64,000 nucleotides of DNA from Arabidopsis thaliana. Its lineage: Eukaryota; Streptophyta; Magnoliopsida; Brassicales; Brassicaceae. Location: positions 21,335,261 to 21,399,260 of the forward strand of contig NC_003074.8 of NCBI RefSeq assembly GCF_000001735.4, written 5' to 3'. The position numbers and the translations under genes are program-made. Positions 1 through 12,039 of this stretch are shown piece after piece (positions within the stretch are counted from its first letter, which is position 1; every line of letters begins with the position of its first letter). A model generated the notes under the pieces. It was not told the DNA's origin. It saw only the letters and a list, made by a program, of their open reading frames with translations, and did not search any database.

Positions 1-40
1 GCTTTCATATCTCTGTCATTGCTTGCAGATTATGTTATCA

Positions 41-1343
<1,303 letters not shown>

Positions 1344-1379
1344 CTTCGAAGAGAGAGAAGAGAAGAGGTATCAAAAGTC

Positions 1380-1387
1380 TTAGGGTT
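1380..1387 (-). promoter_or_regulatory. Telo-box-like element (AACCCTAA) in the ADSS 5' leader
   Basis: AACCCTAA reads on the minus strand about 37 bases upstream of the ADSS start codon. In plants this motif is common near the transcription start of nucleotide-metabolism, translation and ribosome-biogenesis genes. The match is seen directly; function is inferred. Confidence 0.4.
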
Positions 1388-1616
1388 CGCCGGCACTTGA
1401 GTATGGGGAAACCTGAGGAAGACCTTTTTTCAAACTGAGCTCAGGTGAACTAAAATGACCATTTTGACCTTTACATGAAATATGTAATGAAATTAATTTG
1501 GTTAAACCGAGACTAAAACCGGTCTTAACACAAAGCAAGAACTAAACTGAATTTAAAAAGTCAGCGTTTTGTTAACATGCCATAATTGAATGCTGTAATT
1601 CAAAATTTACGGAGAC

Positions 1617-1731
1617 ATTCTGCCGAGTATGTATATATGGAGACATTCTTGAGGCTGAGCAATTTACTCCCAAAGTTCCAGCTTTTTTGTTTTTTAGATT
1701 TTGATCAGCCGGTCTATGGAGACATTCTTAA
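1617..1731. repeat. Diverged direct copy of the ExAD 3' flank (left copy)
   Basis: This stretch matches 4198-4309 in the same orientation, at roughly 80-85% identity by eye with small indels. Shared blocks include CCAAAGTTCCA, TTTTTTGTTTT, AGATTTTGATCAG and ATGGAGACATTCTT. The 4.2 kb copy is the 3' end of ExAD (its stop codon lies in the shared TGATCAG), so this one is the derived copy. It lies upstream of the glyoxal oxidase-like gene. GGAGACATTC occurs three times here (1611, 1639, 1718), so some local reshuffling took place. Confidence 0.75.
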
Positions 1732-2303
1732 GGTGATATTTTTGTAAGTGAGTGATATTTTTGTCATTTTGATTTATAAACATATAAGAATAAGGAAATA
1801 TTTGTCTGATAATTTCTTAAGTTTTTTTTTTTGGGCATTCTCTTTGCAACTTGCGGAATTATAGAAATCATCATGCAGGTGTACATTGTTTTCTCTATTC
1901 ATTTCATACTTATTTATTATATGTGTTCCTTACTTATTTATTTCCAAATATTACGACAATTTCAAAGAGTGATGATACCAGAATTTAGAAAGAAAATATT
2001 ACATCCTTTAATTTGATTAAAACTATCTATAGTTTGATGCAATTCTACTACGTTTTCTTAAAGACTGTCTAAAACTCCGGCATGAATGTAGTAGAGTCAA
2101 AGAGTTTGCTTGTCCAAAATTCCAAATTAAATATATAAAACAAGAATCGTCAATCTAATAAAAATAACAATTTTATGTGAAAGAATATATAATTGGACGT
2201 ATTACTCCAACCATACTACTCTTCAACAAGAAAATAGATAAACCAACCTCTAACTTAAAATTCACCATCAAACCAAGAACAAAGGAAGAAACCACCAACC
2301 ACT
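1732..2303. other. Intergenic, glyoxal oxidase promoter region
   Basis: AT-rich sequence between the repeat and the glyoxal oxidase start codon. Short open frames at 1831-2016 and 2177-2386 have no recognisable product; the second overlaps the real start in another frame. No TATA element could be chosen with confidence. Confidence 0.5.
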
Positions 2304-3947
2304 ATGATCAACTCCAAAAATACATTCATCGTCGCTACAACCATCTTATGCCTCTCCATGGCCATATTATCCGAAGGTCAAGCTAACCCTTTTCTATTGC
2401 AACTCGATCGGTGGGAAATGTTGCTACCGAGCATCGGTATATCCGCCATGCACATGCAACTCCTCCACAACGGCATGGTTATAATGTTCGACCGTACCGA
2501 TTTCGGTACCTCAAATGTTTCTCTACCCGGAGGCATATGTCGTTACGACCCTACTGACACCGCAGAAAAGTTCGATTGCAGCGCACACTCAGTTCTCTAC
2601 GATGTTGTCTCCAACACATACCGTCCTTTGAATGTCCAAACAGATACATGGTGTTCTTCTGGTGCGGTTCTTCCCAACGGAACATTGGTTCAAACCGGTG
2701 GATACAACGATGGTGAGCGTGCTGCTCGAATGTTTAGCCCTTGTGGTTATAGTGATACATGTGATTGGATTGAGTTTCCTCAGTATCTATCCCAACGTAG
2801 ATGGTATGCCACCAACCAAATATTACCCGATGGACGGATCATTGTGGTCGGAGGAAGAAGACAGTTCAACTATGAACTTTTTCCCCGACATGATTCTCGG
2901 TCTAGAAGCTCAAGACTTGAGTTTCTTAGAGAAACTTCAGATGGAAGTAACGAGAACAACTTATATCCGTTCATACATCTTTTACCTGATGGAAACTTAT
3001 TTGTCTTCGCTAACACAAGATCCATTGTGTTCGATTACAAAAAGAACCGAATCGTGAAAGAGTTTCCAGAGATTCCAGGTGGTGATCCAAGGAACTATCC
3101 AAGCAGTGGTTCTTCTATACTATTTCCATTAGATGATACCAACGATGCTAACGTAGAAGTTGAGATAATGGTATGTGGAGGCTCTCCTAAAGGCGGCTTC
3201 TCACGTGGATTCACACGTGCCACCTCCACATGCGGGAGGCTAAAACTATCCGATCAGAGTCCAAGTTGGGAAATGGAAACCATGCCATTGCCACGTGTTA
3301 TGGGAGACATGCTACTCTTACCAACAGGTGACGTCATCATCGTAAACGGAGCCGGAGCTGGCACGGCCGGTTGGGAGAAAGCACGTGACCCGATTATCCA
3401 ACCTGTGATATATCAACCGTTTGATCATCTCTTCACCGTTATGTCCACACCATCACGTCCTAGGATGTACCATTCCTCAGCGATTTTATTACCAGACGGT
3501 CGGGTTTTAGTTGGTGGAAGTAATCCTCACGTTTATTACAACTTTACCAACGTCGAGTATCCAACGGATTTAAGCCTCGAGGCTTATTCTCCACCATATC
3601 TATTTTTCACATCCGACCCAATACGTCCCAAGATATTATTGACAAGCGACAAAGTATTGAGTTACAAGAGATTGTTTAACGTGGATTTCTCCATAGCTCA
3701 GTTTCTGACCGTTGATCTTCTCTCTGTGAGGATAGTTGCACCATCTTTCACTACACACTCCTTTGCGATGAATCAGAGGATGGTAATCTTGAAGCTACTC
3801 TCTGTGACGCGTGACCAGCTAACAAATTCTTATAGAGTCAGTGCATTGGGTCCATCAACGGCTGAGATTGCTCCTCCGGGATACTATATGATATTTCTGG
3901 TGCATGCAGGTATACCAAGCTCAGCCGCTTGGGTGCAGATTGAGTGA
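2304..3947 (+). CDS. Glyoxal oxidase-like / galactose oxidase-type copper radical oxidase, secreted
   Basis: A single-exon gene of 547 residues. Residues 1-27 form a signal peptide (hydrophobic core 8-22, ending EGQA), so the product is apoplastic. The family oxidises aldehydes or alcohols with O2 and produces H2O2, using one copper and a Cys-Tyr crosslinked radical cofactor. By alignment to fungal glyoxal oxidase motifs, the ligands are all present: Cys79 in LPGGICRYD and Tyr168 in QRRWYATNQ (crosslink pair), axial Tyr389 and His390 in PRMYHSSA, and His485 in THSFAM. Kelch-like turns such as LPDGRIIVVGG and LPDGRVLVGGS support a beta-propeller, with the usual C-terminal Ig-like domain (about 435-547). 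The start is the first ATG giving a signal peptide. The whole reading frame is intact. It lies between two copies of the ExAD 3' flank, which suggests insertion or local duplication. The physiological substrate cannot be read from sequence. Confidence 0.92.
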   Translation: MINSKNTFIVATTILCLSMAILSEGQANPFLLQLDRWEMLLPSIGISAMHMQLLHNGMVIMFDRTDFGTSNVSLPGGICRYDPTDTAEKFDCSAHSVLYDVVSNTYRPLNVQTDTWCSSGAVLPNGTLVQTGGYNDGERAARMFSPCGYSDTCDWIEFPQYLSQRRWYATNQILPDGRIIVVGGRRQFNYELFPRHDSRSRSSRLEFLRETSDGSNENNLYPFIHLLPDGNLFVFANTRSIVFDYKKNRIVKEFPEIPGGDPRNYPSSGSSILFPLDDTNDANVEVEIMVCGGSPKGGFSRGFTRATSTCGRLKLSDQSPSWEMETMPLPRVMGDMLLLPTGDVIIVNGAGAGTAGWEKARDPIIQPVIYQPFDHLFTVMSTPSRPRMYHSSAILLPDGRVLVGGSNPHVYYNFTNVEYPTDLSLEAYSPPYLFFTSDPIRPKILLTSDKVLSYKRLFNVDFSIAQFLTVDLLSVRIVAPSFTTHSFAMNQRMVILKLLSVTRDQLTNSYRVSALGPSTAEIAPPGYYMIFLVHAGIPSSAAWVQIE

Positions 3948-4197
3948 AGCTTAAATAGATCGATTATGAATAGTTTGAAATGTATGTTGCATGATATATA
4001 TAAATATTCAAGCAAAATAAAGAGAGAGGAAGAGATTAGATAATATGCTGAATAAATTGTTAACTTACGATCTTTATAAAAACTGGCTTGAATTTAACAA
4101 ATAGAGTTTTGCTTACATAATGACTGATGGTTCACCTAACTCAAAACCCAAGATTATTCCTTTCAAAAAGAATCGATTTGGCAATGAATCTTGAATG
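3948..4197. other. Glyoxal oxidase 3' UTR and short intergenic spacer
   Basis: Sequence downstream of the TGA at 3945-3947. It contains an AATAAA-like stretch (AAAATAAAG near 4016) that could serve polyadenylation. No other feature seen. Confidence 0.5.
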
Positions 4198-4309
4198 ATT
4201 CTGCCGTGTGTATATGTATATGCTTCTGCAGCTTCTGAGGTATTTACTTCCAAAGTTCCAACTTTTTTGTTTTAGATTTTGATCAGCTGGTTTTATGGAG
4301 ACATTCTTG
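4198..4309. repeat. ExAD 3' end, source copy of the direct repeat
   Basis: Right-hand copy of the repeat seen at 1617-1731. It includes the last codons, stop and 3' UTR of ExAD (minus strand), so it is the ancestral copy. The two copies bracket the glyoxal oxidase-like gene. Confidence 0.75.
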
Positions 4310-7300
4310 CGGCAAACCATAATCTTTAGTCCGGTTTACGGCTTGCTCTCGTCTCCATGGATCGTTGTGTAGCTTGAAATGCAGAGTTTGTATGATAGTA
4401 GCGAAGATATCATCGTGCTTCAGTTTAGAGAATTGAACAGCCCAGTCTTCTTCATGTCCATAAGTAGCTTTTTGTCTCTCTGCTTCAAGCAAAATCGAGT
4501 CTCGGAACAAGAATCTTTGCCAGAGCTCCTTTACATTACCCAGTCTGAATTGTATCTCTGCCTCACTGAATCCCTGTGAGAGATTTCAGATTAAAATGAG
4601 TCTGAGATTAGGAGCAGTTTAGTTAGTTGAGAACAAGACAGAGAGAGAGTGGTTACTCGCAGAGTGTTTATGAGATTGGGAATGTCATCTTCATTGACAC
4701 GAACTGCAAAACTTTCATAATTGAGCATGTTCTCATATGGCAAGTAGATTCCGTCCTAATGAAGAGTCATCAATCAACGGGAACCAACAAACCGTCATTT
4801 TCGGATCAGACAGCTTAAGTTTTTGGATTAATGTATTGAATGTGGTAAGTTTAAGCTATATACCTGAATGATGACTGGAACACATCCTTGTAAGATACTA
4901 TCTTCCATGCGTCCACTCCAACCATCTCCAGGGAACGCACCACAGAAGATTGAATTGGCTATGTCCTTGTGGTAATTGTCGGAACGCAATGGAGTTACAA
5001 TCACATCTTCTGCGTGCTGCTTCCCAAGCTTACCTTCTTTGTTAGGGCTAGAACCAAACTCTTCTGCTAGCTTCTGCCTGATTCCCATGCTATACCTGCA
5101 TTAGATGTTATGGGACCATTATATACATCTCCATTAGGAATGCTGTTTGAAGCAAGCTCGACTTTCCCAAATGATATCAACATGAGTCTTTAAGTTGAAG
5201 ACTTACGAATCTTCAGGCCTTCCCTTTTCATAAGCAGGTCCGAGATTCCCATTGAAGTAAAACAATGTTTTCCGCTTCTCCCGTGGCCTAATAATAAGGA
5301 ACAAGACAACAACTTTCAGGCTTCTTGTTTCCAGCGATCGAACATGACTGAAACAATGTCCAAGAACTATCAGAGAATATACCTTTCCCAGTAATTTTTG
5401 CGCATTGAGTAAGGGTCAGGAACTTTCCAGGCTGGAATCACGAGATCTTTGCGGGGGTCAAAGCAAGGATGATCTCCTCTCCTCTCATCAGATATATCAT
5501 CCCAGTTATCACCAAAATAAGCTGTTGTTGAATGGTTGTGCTTAGAGTTTGTGTTACCCCAGTGAACTAGCATCATGCTATTCCATATCTCTTTAGGAGC
5601 ATAGCAAGCACCTTCATCCCATGAGAAAAACTGCCTTTTTCAGGCGTAAAAAGATTAGCCACATTAGTGTGGAGTGATCTGTGTAAGAAATCAAGAAACA
5701 AGCTCTAAGTATGTATGCATCATCATACCCAAATATGGTCTCTTCCAGCTGAGCGGTTCCAGTATGGATATTTCTCAACAATGTGTTCATAAGCCCTTTT
5801 GTAGAACTCTAAGGTAAGTGAGCTTCTTAATCCAGTATGATTCTGAAAGTAATAAAAACATATACAATATATGAGCTCTAAAGCTTCTACAAGCAGAGAA
5901 TCAAAAGGTGAGTTTCTCGACCCAACCTGCATGTTAATGTGAGGTGCATCATCAGCACGATTTATAATGCATGAATCCAGAACAGGAACAAAGAAGAAAT
6001 CTGCCTCTTCTCCATTCATTGTACGATGAGCGGTGGCCAAGATGTTCTCGTAGAATGCCATCTTCAAAATCAAAAGAGACAAAGAAGAGGCAAAGTTATC
6101 TTTCAATTCAAATTCAGGAGAAAATTGCTGAATTATCTGGTATTCGACTCAAGTTTAGTAGAAAACCTGGGAACCATATAGATAATCTGTCCATACTGTT
6201 GCATTCCTCTCATCATAGATCCTATTAACGCATTCAAATTTAAAATGCCGGCCCTGCAACAACAAATTTAAATCAGAGGAGACTGAGAACTTTATCATAA
6301 AAGGTGATTTTAACATTTTGTAGAAGAAAAACTAAAATTTTGGATTGTGACCTCAATAAGTAGACTGTTGAAGTCTGGGGGTAGATCATAGATGTATATA
6401 AGAGGCCTTTTTTTCTTCACCACAGCACTCAGATTAATGAGATTACCAGGGACATTTTTTTCACTTGGAACTTCAAGATGTGCTGGTCGAAGCCACTGTG
6501 GCCACTCTCCTACCGTCGAGAGAGTGGATGGAATACTACAATCTGTTCCAAACCAGCCTTTATCACACTGAAAAGGCGGTAAAACACACACAAAGTTAGG
6601 AAAATTTAGATTATGAATATGCAACCTCTCGGTACCAAAATGTCAAGCGTGGTGACTGTGGATACACAATTTTACCTGGCAGAAACCTCCTCTGCATTTG
6701 CCATGTCCAGAGCACTGATTAACGCAGGTGCATTGTACTGGAATTTCGCAGAACCGTCCCCAAAGACAATCATATTTACAGTCACATTCCTCTTTGATTT
6801 TCACCTTCATAGCATATGCATCTTCTGGATCCACATTGCACCATCCTTGTTTGCTACTGTTTGTTGTTAGAATATCTAAGTCTGGTTTCGACCAATCTGT
6901 CATTTTAGGTTCATCAGGATTCGTCGGCGAACTGAAAATACATGTCTTAAGTTAAAGAGTTTTTAATCTTGATTTGAGAAGCATTTGAGACTGTCAAAGA
7001 AAAGAATCAGGTAAAACTTACTTGATTTGAAATCCACATGACTCTGGCACTGGACGGTTTGGATATTTTGTGCCTTCTCCACAAAAGCACATTGCTCTTG
7101 TGGTGTCACAATGTCTGGAACAAATCGAAACAACCCATTTTCCGTATGGCATCTCTGGTGTTTTCTCATAATTGCAATCTAAACGAAGCTTTTGTGAACA
7201 ATCTTCTCCTACACAGAACCGGTCAAAGTAGCTTCATTTACACACCAATCATTTACAAAGCAATCAACATTGGGTTTAGGAAGATTAAAATAGCATAAAC

Positions 7301-7820
7301 ACTAACCTGTAAATCCATGGAAGCAACGACATAATCCAAATTCATGGTTACAAACACCTTGACCACTACAATCACTCATACACTTTCTCCCACCAATTGG
7401 CTACCAAAAAAAAAAACACAACCATTATAACAAAATCAAAGAAACAAGATTGTTTCAAGATACCAAAAAAAAACTTACTTCAATAATGTCAACTTCTTTA
7501 GCAACTGCATCACAACTAGAAAGCCATTGTCCGATCTCAGCTTTCCACGAGGCATTACGATAAACTACTGCACCGTGTGAGTCAGCAGGAAAGCGGCGAT
7601 CAAAGGCAACAACAACAAGGGATTGACTTGAATTCTTAGTCACTTGTGAGATTGATTCATTACTTGGTCCACAAAGATTCTGAGCTTGTCTTACAGTAAT
7701 AGAATCAAAAGAAGGCACTACAGGACCAAGAAACAGATGAACCAAGGAAACGAGAACAATGACAGAAGCAACAGTGGCTATCTGAGACCATGAGAACTTC
7801 CATTTCTGGTGAGAAAACAT
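4283..7820 (-). CDS. ExAD: Exostosin-family (GT47) arabinosyltransferase of extensins, ExAD type
   Basis: Thirteen coding exons: 7820-7479, 7400-7307, 7208-7022, 6931-6676, 6567-6352, 6253-6167, 6061-5927, 5842-5729, 5630-5383, 5287-5207, 5095-4864, 4755-4657, 4573-4283. They sum to 2382 bases (793 residues), all phases agree and all introns are GT-AG. A single N-terminal transmembrane helix (about 13-35) marks a type II Golgi protein. Two Cys-rich EGF-like modules follow (about 115-150 and 260-305, with [15 protein letters not shown] and [11 protein letters not shown]). The exostosin/GT47 domain runs from [10 protein letters not shown] (about 348) to about 735. ExAD adds an arabinose to hydroxyproline-linked arabinan side chains of extensins; this identity rests on recalled gene order plus the EGF-GT47 architecture, while the family itself is clear from sequence. 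A probable 5' UTR intron spans about 8285-7860 (GTGAG donor, CTCAG acceptor). Confidence 0.93.
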
Positions 7821-8299
7821 GATGGAAATCCGAAGTTGTTAGTTTTCAAAGTTGACCGCCTGAGAATCAGAAAAAGGAAGCAGTTTGATTACATAAAACC
7901 CACATGCTCACGAAACACAAAGTAATGGAATTTACGGAATCGTCAAAGAAACTGAGCTGAAATAAAGGAAAGATAGACCCACAAGGTTGGGCAACAACCA
8001 TAATTGAGCAATTATTGAAACATAAATAAACAAAAAGCAGTGAGCTTTGACCGAGAAACAATGGAGTTTTCAAAGTTGAAATGCGAAGACATTAATGAAG
8101 AGGAGTAAGTAACATTGAATCATGGGTTTTCATACATTAAAGGATCCAAACTTAGAAGAATTATTTACATGATTACAAATCAGACATTTGAGCTAGTATT
8201 AAACAAGTTACAAGAAGAATCACGAGAAAGAGACAGAACGTATTCAAACAAACATAAGGAAGCTGAGAGAGAGACAAAAACTCACCAGCTTTGACGGAA

Positions 8300-9660
8300 A
8301 ACGTCATGGGTTTACAAGAACTAATTAACTCAACAATGGGGAGGATTTATACGATAATTATTACTTACAGAGAGAGATTTGATTATACAATAATTATATA
8401 ATTAAAATAATAATAATAATGCTTCTTTGTAATAATTAGAAAGAGAGAGATGGCCACGGAGATCTGTGGCTGGCCGGGAAGGAAAGCAATTGTTGATTGA
8501 TTATGGAAGTGGTCGTCTCTCTCGTGTGCGTCATCTTCCTCCTCTGCTTCGATTCTCTCATTTTTAACTACCTTTCTTAACCTTCTGACCATTCGCCGCC
8601 CATTCCCGGTTTGATCTTCTTAACCGGTTTCTTTTGGTTTTCTCATCAATTTTCACTTTTCTTCAAACAAAACCAAGTCAAGACTTCAACTCTGACCAAA
8701 CCGAGTTTAACCGGATCAGTACCATCTCTAATTCAAATCCAGTAAATAATCTGATTTGTGACGGCTGTGGGCAAAACGGTAAGTACGTGTCTCCTTTTTA
8801 TTTTAGTTATCGTTTCATTGTCTTGAGAAAGACCGTGGTGGGTGACGCACTCCTCTAACAGACAATTACGTAATTTACCAATCTAGCCCCGTTTGATAGC
8901 AATGTGTTCGCTTTTTCCAGAAATCTTTATTTTATTTTTTATGTTAATAATTGAAAATCAGACTCACGTGAACGTAGCGCTTTATCATTGGTTAGGATTT
9001 CAGCGACGACTCCGTAAAATTAAAAAGTCTACATTCTCTCCTTCCTACCAACAAAAAAAAAAGTCTACATTTTCCTTTGAATATTCAAACTTTTATTTTT
9101 TGTACTACAATAATTTTTATTTAATATCGCTCCCCAATAGTATTGAAATTGACGAATTGTGCCACTATTTCAATCAGCCATTAGAAAACTAATTAGAATC
9201 TGTTAAATTGTCACAATCCACCACAAATCGTTGTCAATATTTGGAATCTAAATTGAAACAGAAAGATTCCACTGAAAAAAAAAAAAAAAGTGAGAGAGGC
9301 AGCTCAAGGGATGTGGTGAAAACGTGAGAGACTTTTGAATGTAATGGCGATGCACAAACTGCTCTGAGCATGATACTGTAATGTTACTGGACGATGCTAC
9401 CATATGTTCTGATTTTAATTAATTTTATGGAGTGTTTTAGTTTTTTTTTTTTTTTATGTCAAATTAAAAAGTGAAGTCAACGATTTGTAAACAAGAAGAA
9501 ACGTGGCTACAAGCCTACAAAAATATGCAACATCTTGAAAAGAAAATTTCTAAATTTATACAGAATAAAAATGAAACTTGGACTTGCTAATCTGTTTTAA
9601 ACCTTGAAAATCTGTTTTTAAACCATTTATATAATCTATAACAAGTATGTGATATGTAAT
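8300..9660. other. Intergenic region upstream of ExAD
   Basis: Contains the likely ExAD first non-coding exon (about 8286 to 8600, minus strand), then AT-rich sequence with poly-A/T runs. Open frames at 8634-8858 and 8893-9192 show no motif and start with alternative codons or in low-complexity sequence. The right end would hold the 3' UTR of the pseudokinase that stops at 9661. Confidence 0.5.
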
Positions 9661-10731
9661 CTATAAACTTGTTTCACCACAAGAAGAAGAAGAATCTCTA
9701 AGGAATCTTTTTAGTTCTTTGGCAACTTCAACCATTTTTGGAACTTCCCCTCTAAGACCAATGCATCTTTCCGAGAGGACAATGAAAGCTTCCATTCGAC
9801 AACGCTCTTCTTCTGTAACATCACCTATTTTCTCTAACATGTTTGAATCGACAATCTCATCAATGCATTTTGCAAACTTTCTTCTGTTTTCAAAAGTTGT
9901 CAAGTCACTCCGATCATAACAAAGCTCATGAAATCTCTCTTCTCCCATCAGAAGCTTTTGCATAAAAATACCAAATCCAAACGCATCAGTTTTCTCCGAG
10001 ACAATACCATTAATCAAATAATTATCATCCATGTAATCATAATCTCCACCTATACAACCATTACCAAGCTTCACAAATGTTTCTCCTTGTGGAATAGAGA
10101 CACAGTAGGAGAAGTTACACAACTTAGCAACACCATCTTCATCATCCAATAAGATATCTTCTAAACGCAGAATCCTATATACGAAAGGTCTTGGAAACGC
10201 AGTGTGAAGATAAGCTAAAGCAGTTGCAATCTCCTCTGCTATTTTCAATCTTTGTCTCCATGACACAACCATTTTCAGATCTAAACTAGTAGGTTTCTTT
10301 GATGCACGATAAACCAAAACTGGATGTTCAGATTCAAGACAACATCCAACCAATTGCATGAAGTTTTTATGACCACTAACAATCGATGAGATGGCTATGT
10401 CACGGCAAAAGTTTCCTCCGTTATGCTCACTAAATCTATATCTCCATTTCTTGATGAGTAACAGTTTATGATGATGATGATGGTTATTGTTTTTACCTGA
10501 ATAATACCAATCGTATGGAATCTCATCGAATAGTTCAGAAACACGATTGGATTCGCTGAAAGTGTCGGTGGCTTCTAGGATTTGATCAGCGGAGAATATT
10601 TTGATGGGATTTGCTTTGCCATTGCAAGATTTGATGATCTCTTCTAGCAATGTCCCACCTCTCTCGTGTCCTCGGACCAATCTCTCCCTTTTAATTATGG
10701 CTCGTAAACTCTTCTTCTTCCACCACTCCAT
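9661..10731 (-). CDS. ZRK-type receptor-like cytoplasmic pseudokinase, isolated copy
   Basis: Intronless, 356 residues from ATG 10731 (MEWWKKKSLR). The open frame extends 28 codons further upstream, but every relative begins with a short basic N terminus like this one. The ZRK signature is present: LLEEIIKSCNGKANPIKIFS, DQILEATDTFSE, SGHKNFMQLVGCCLE and the C-terminal MVEVAKELKRFL. The ATP-binding Lys is kept (LLIKKW), but the HRD motif reads YRI, DFG reads NFS, and no glycine-rich loop is visible, so catalysis is unlikely. An unusual NNNHHHHHK insert lies just before the VAIK-type lysine (about residues 100-110). It lies 39 kb from the main cluster and next to U2 snRNA and kinase debris, as if carried there by the same rearrangement. 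Proteins of this family act as adaptors for the NLR ZAR1; a role for this copy is inferred only from homology. Confidence 0.88.
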   Translation of the reverse strand: MEWWKKKSLRAIIKRERLVRGHERGGTLLEEIIKSCNGKANPIKIFSADQILEATDTFSESNRVSELFDEIPYDWYYSGKNNNHHHHHKLLLIKKWRYRFSEHNGGNFCRDIAISSIVSGHKNFMQLVGCCLESEHPVLVYRASKKPTSLDLKMVVSWRQRLKIAEEIATALAYLHTAFPRPFVYRILRLEDILLDDEDGVAKLCNFSYCVSIPQGETFVKLGNGCIGGDYDYMDDNYLINGIVSEKTDAFGFGIFMQKLLMGEERFHELCYDRSDLTTFENRRKFAKCIDEIVDSNMLEKIGDVTEEERCRMEAFIVLSERCIGLRGEVPKMVEVAKELKRFLRDSSSSCGETSL

Positions 10732-11402
10732 CTCAAACAACAACGAAAAAAAAGTTTCTTTTACTTTTGAGGATAAAATGACCAAAGATTGAATGACGAG
10801 TTGAAGACCACACACCGTGTTGAAAAGTTGTAACGTGAAGTCAACGAAACACCATTAAGGAGTAAGACTTCGTTGGAAAAGGTTTATCTTTTAGAGCAGA
10901 AGAAGACAAAAGTTGTTGAAAATTCTTCACCTCTTTGTCTGTTCAGCTCCCTTACTCTCTCTTATACTCTCCTCTGTTTCAAGACAAGCACAGAGAAACG
11001 TTACTCCCTCTTATGTTTTAAGTATAAAGACATAAACGTTTTGGAAGAGAAGAGAGAAACTGATTTACTATATTGATAGTTCGGATCCTTATATTGATGA
11101 AGCCATGTTTAACGCAATTCTATATGAGTCAGAGCATCAGTGCATCAATTCACAGAGCAGAAAAAGTTCCTCCGTTTTTGCTTTGAAGATTCTTTCTCAA
11201 GTTTCCATCTTTCTTCTTCTGGGTTTACATAGTTCTGTGAATCACAGACTGTGATCAGTGGCAACGAACACAGAGAACAAAGATGCATTAAAAGACAAAT
11301 TTATTCATTGTTTTGTATTGATAGTTCATATGTAATTGATTAAAGAAGAAATATGCGTAAGAGAAGACTAAAGAGTACATTTGGCTAAACCCTTTTTTAA
11401 AA

Positions 11403-11413
11403 GTCCCACATCG
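11403..11413 (+). promoter_or_regulatory. Upstream sequence element (USE) of U2 snRNA gene
   Basis: GTCCCACATCG is an exact match to the plant snRNA USE consensus RTCCCACATCG. It ends 34 bases before the TATA box, about the spacing that makes plant snRNA genes Pol II rather than Pol III templates. Confidence 0.93.
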
Positions 11414-11447
11414 ACAAGCTAGGGATCGTTGGTCATAAGCTTTGTAG

Positions 11448-11455
11448 TATAAATA
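11448..11455 (+). promoter_or_regulatory. TATA box of U2 snRNA gene
   Basis: TATAAATA placed 25-33 bases upstream of the U2 5' end at 11481 and 34 bases after the USE, the standard plant UsnRNA promoter geometry. Confidence 0.9.
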
Positions 11456-11480
11456 AGAAGCTGAGCCATTCGTTCTAATC

Positions 11481-11676
11481 ATACCTTTCTCGGCCTTTTG
11501 GCTAAGATCAAGTGTAGTATCTGTTCTTATCAGTTTAATATCTGATATGTGGGCCATCGGCTCACACGATATTAACTCTATCTTTTAAGGGAGAAAGCCC
11601 GCTATGATAGCTTGCTATCTGGGCTTCCACGAGTCGCCCATGCGTTGCACTACTGCACGGGCCTGGCTCAACCCGC
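11481..11676 (+). ncRNA. U2: U2 spliceosomal snRNA gene, copy 1
   Basis: A 196-base U2 snRNA starting ATACCTTTCTCGGCC. The branch-point recognition segment GTGTAGTATC is intact, as are stem-loop IIa, the IIb stem (GTGGGCC..GGCTCAC, one G-U pair) and the 3' stem-loop IV (GTTGCACTACTGCACGGGCC). USE, TATA and 3' box are all in place. The region where the Sm site is expected reads ATCTTTTAAG, with a C inside the U run, whereas copy 2 at 62 kb has an uninterrupted T run; stem III also has a CTTCC for CTTTC change. It may be less active than copy 2. It is followed by kinase 3'-end sequence in antisense, as in copy 2. Confidence 0.95.
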
Positions 11677-11685
11677 CAAACTAGA

Positions 11686-11692
11686 AGTGAAA
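11686..11692 (+). terminator. snRNA 3' box (AGTGAAA)
   Basis: AGTGAAA fits the plant snRNA 3'-end signal AGTNNAA and lies 9 bases past the U2 3' end; copy 2 has AGTCAAA at the same place. Confidence 0.7.
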
Positions 11693-11808
11693 CTTTTAAA
11701 ATTTTAGTCACTTTTGATGTTTAGTTTTTAAAATGATGTAGGATTCTTTATCATTCAAAGTCCAAAACATCCAAAATATACGACAAGTAAAAATCTGTGA
11801 AGTAAATA

Positions 11809-11952
11809 TATGAACTTTTGCTTGTCTCTGGCAAAAATCTGAATGGTAATGTTTCAGACTGAAGCCAAAATGGCATTGGCATTGTCTCTGCGTCATGTGT
11901 GTCTCATCTGCGATCTACAGTTTGATGGATAATTTGCAGAATTCTCAATCAG
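11809..11952 (-). pseudogene. Fragment of a ZRK kinase 3' end (last codons plus 3' UTR)
   Basis: The reverse complement matches the last ~20 codons and 3' UTR of the kinase at 60723-61859 (LIEKSA.YPSN..SQM then ..CTTCAGTCTGAAACATTA.CATTCAGATTTTT). It also matches 63838-64000 closely. It has no upstream coding region and is debris carried with the U2 gene. Confidence 0.8.
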
Positions 11953-12039
11953 CATGATGCTATGTTTATGAATCATGTAAGCAGAAACGACTCCTGTTTA
12001 CGTTATATCAATGTTTCCATGGGTTTTGTTAGTTAAAGA

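Noticed and set aside
11288..11557. 89-codon minus-strand frame over U2 copy 1
   Set aside because: It is antisense to the U2 snRNA gene and promoter and does not join any kinase sequence here; noted only as the counterpart of the chimeric N terminus at 62282.
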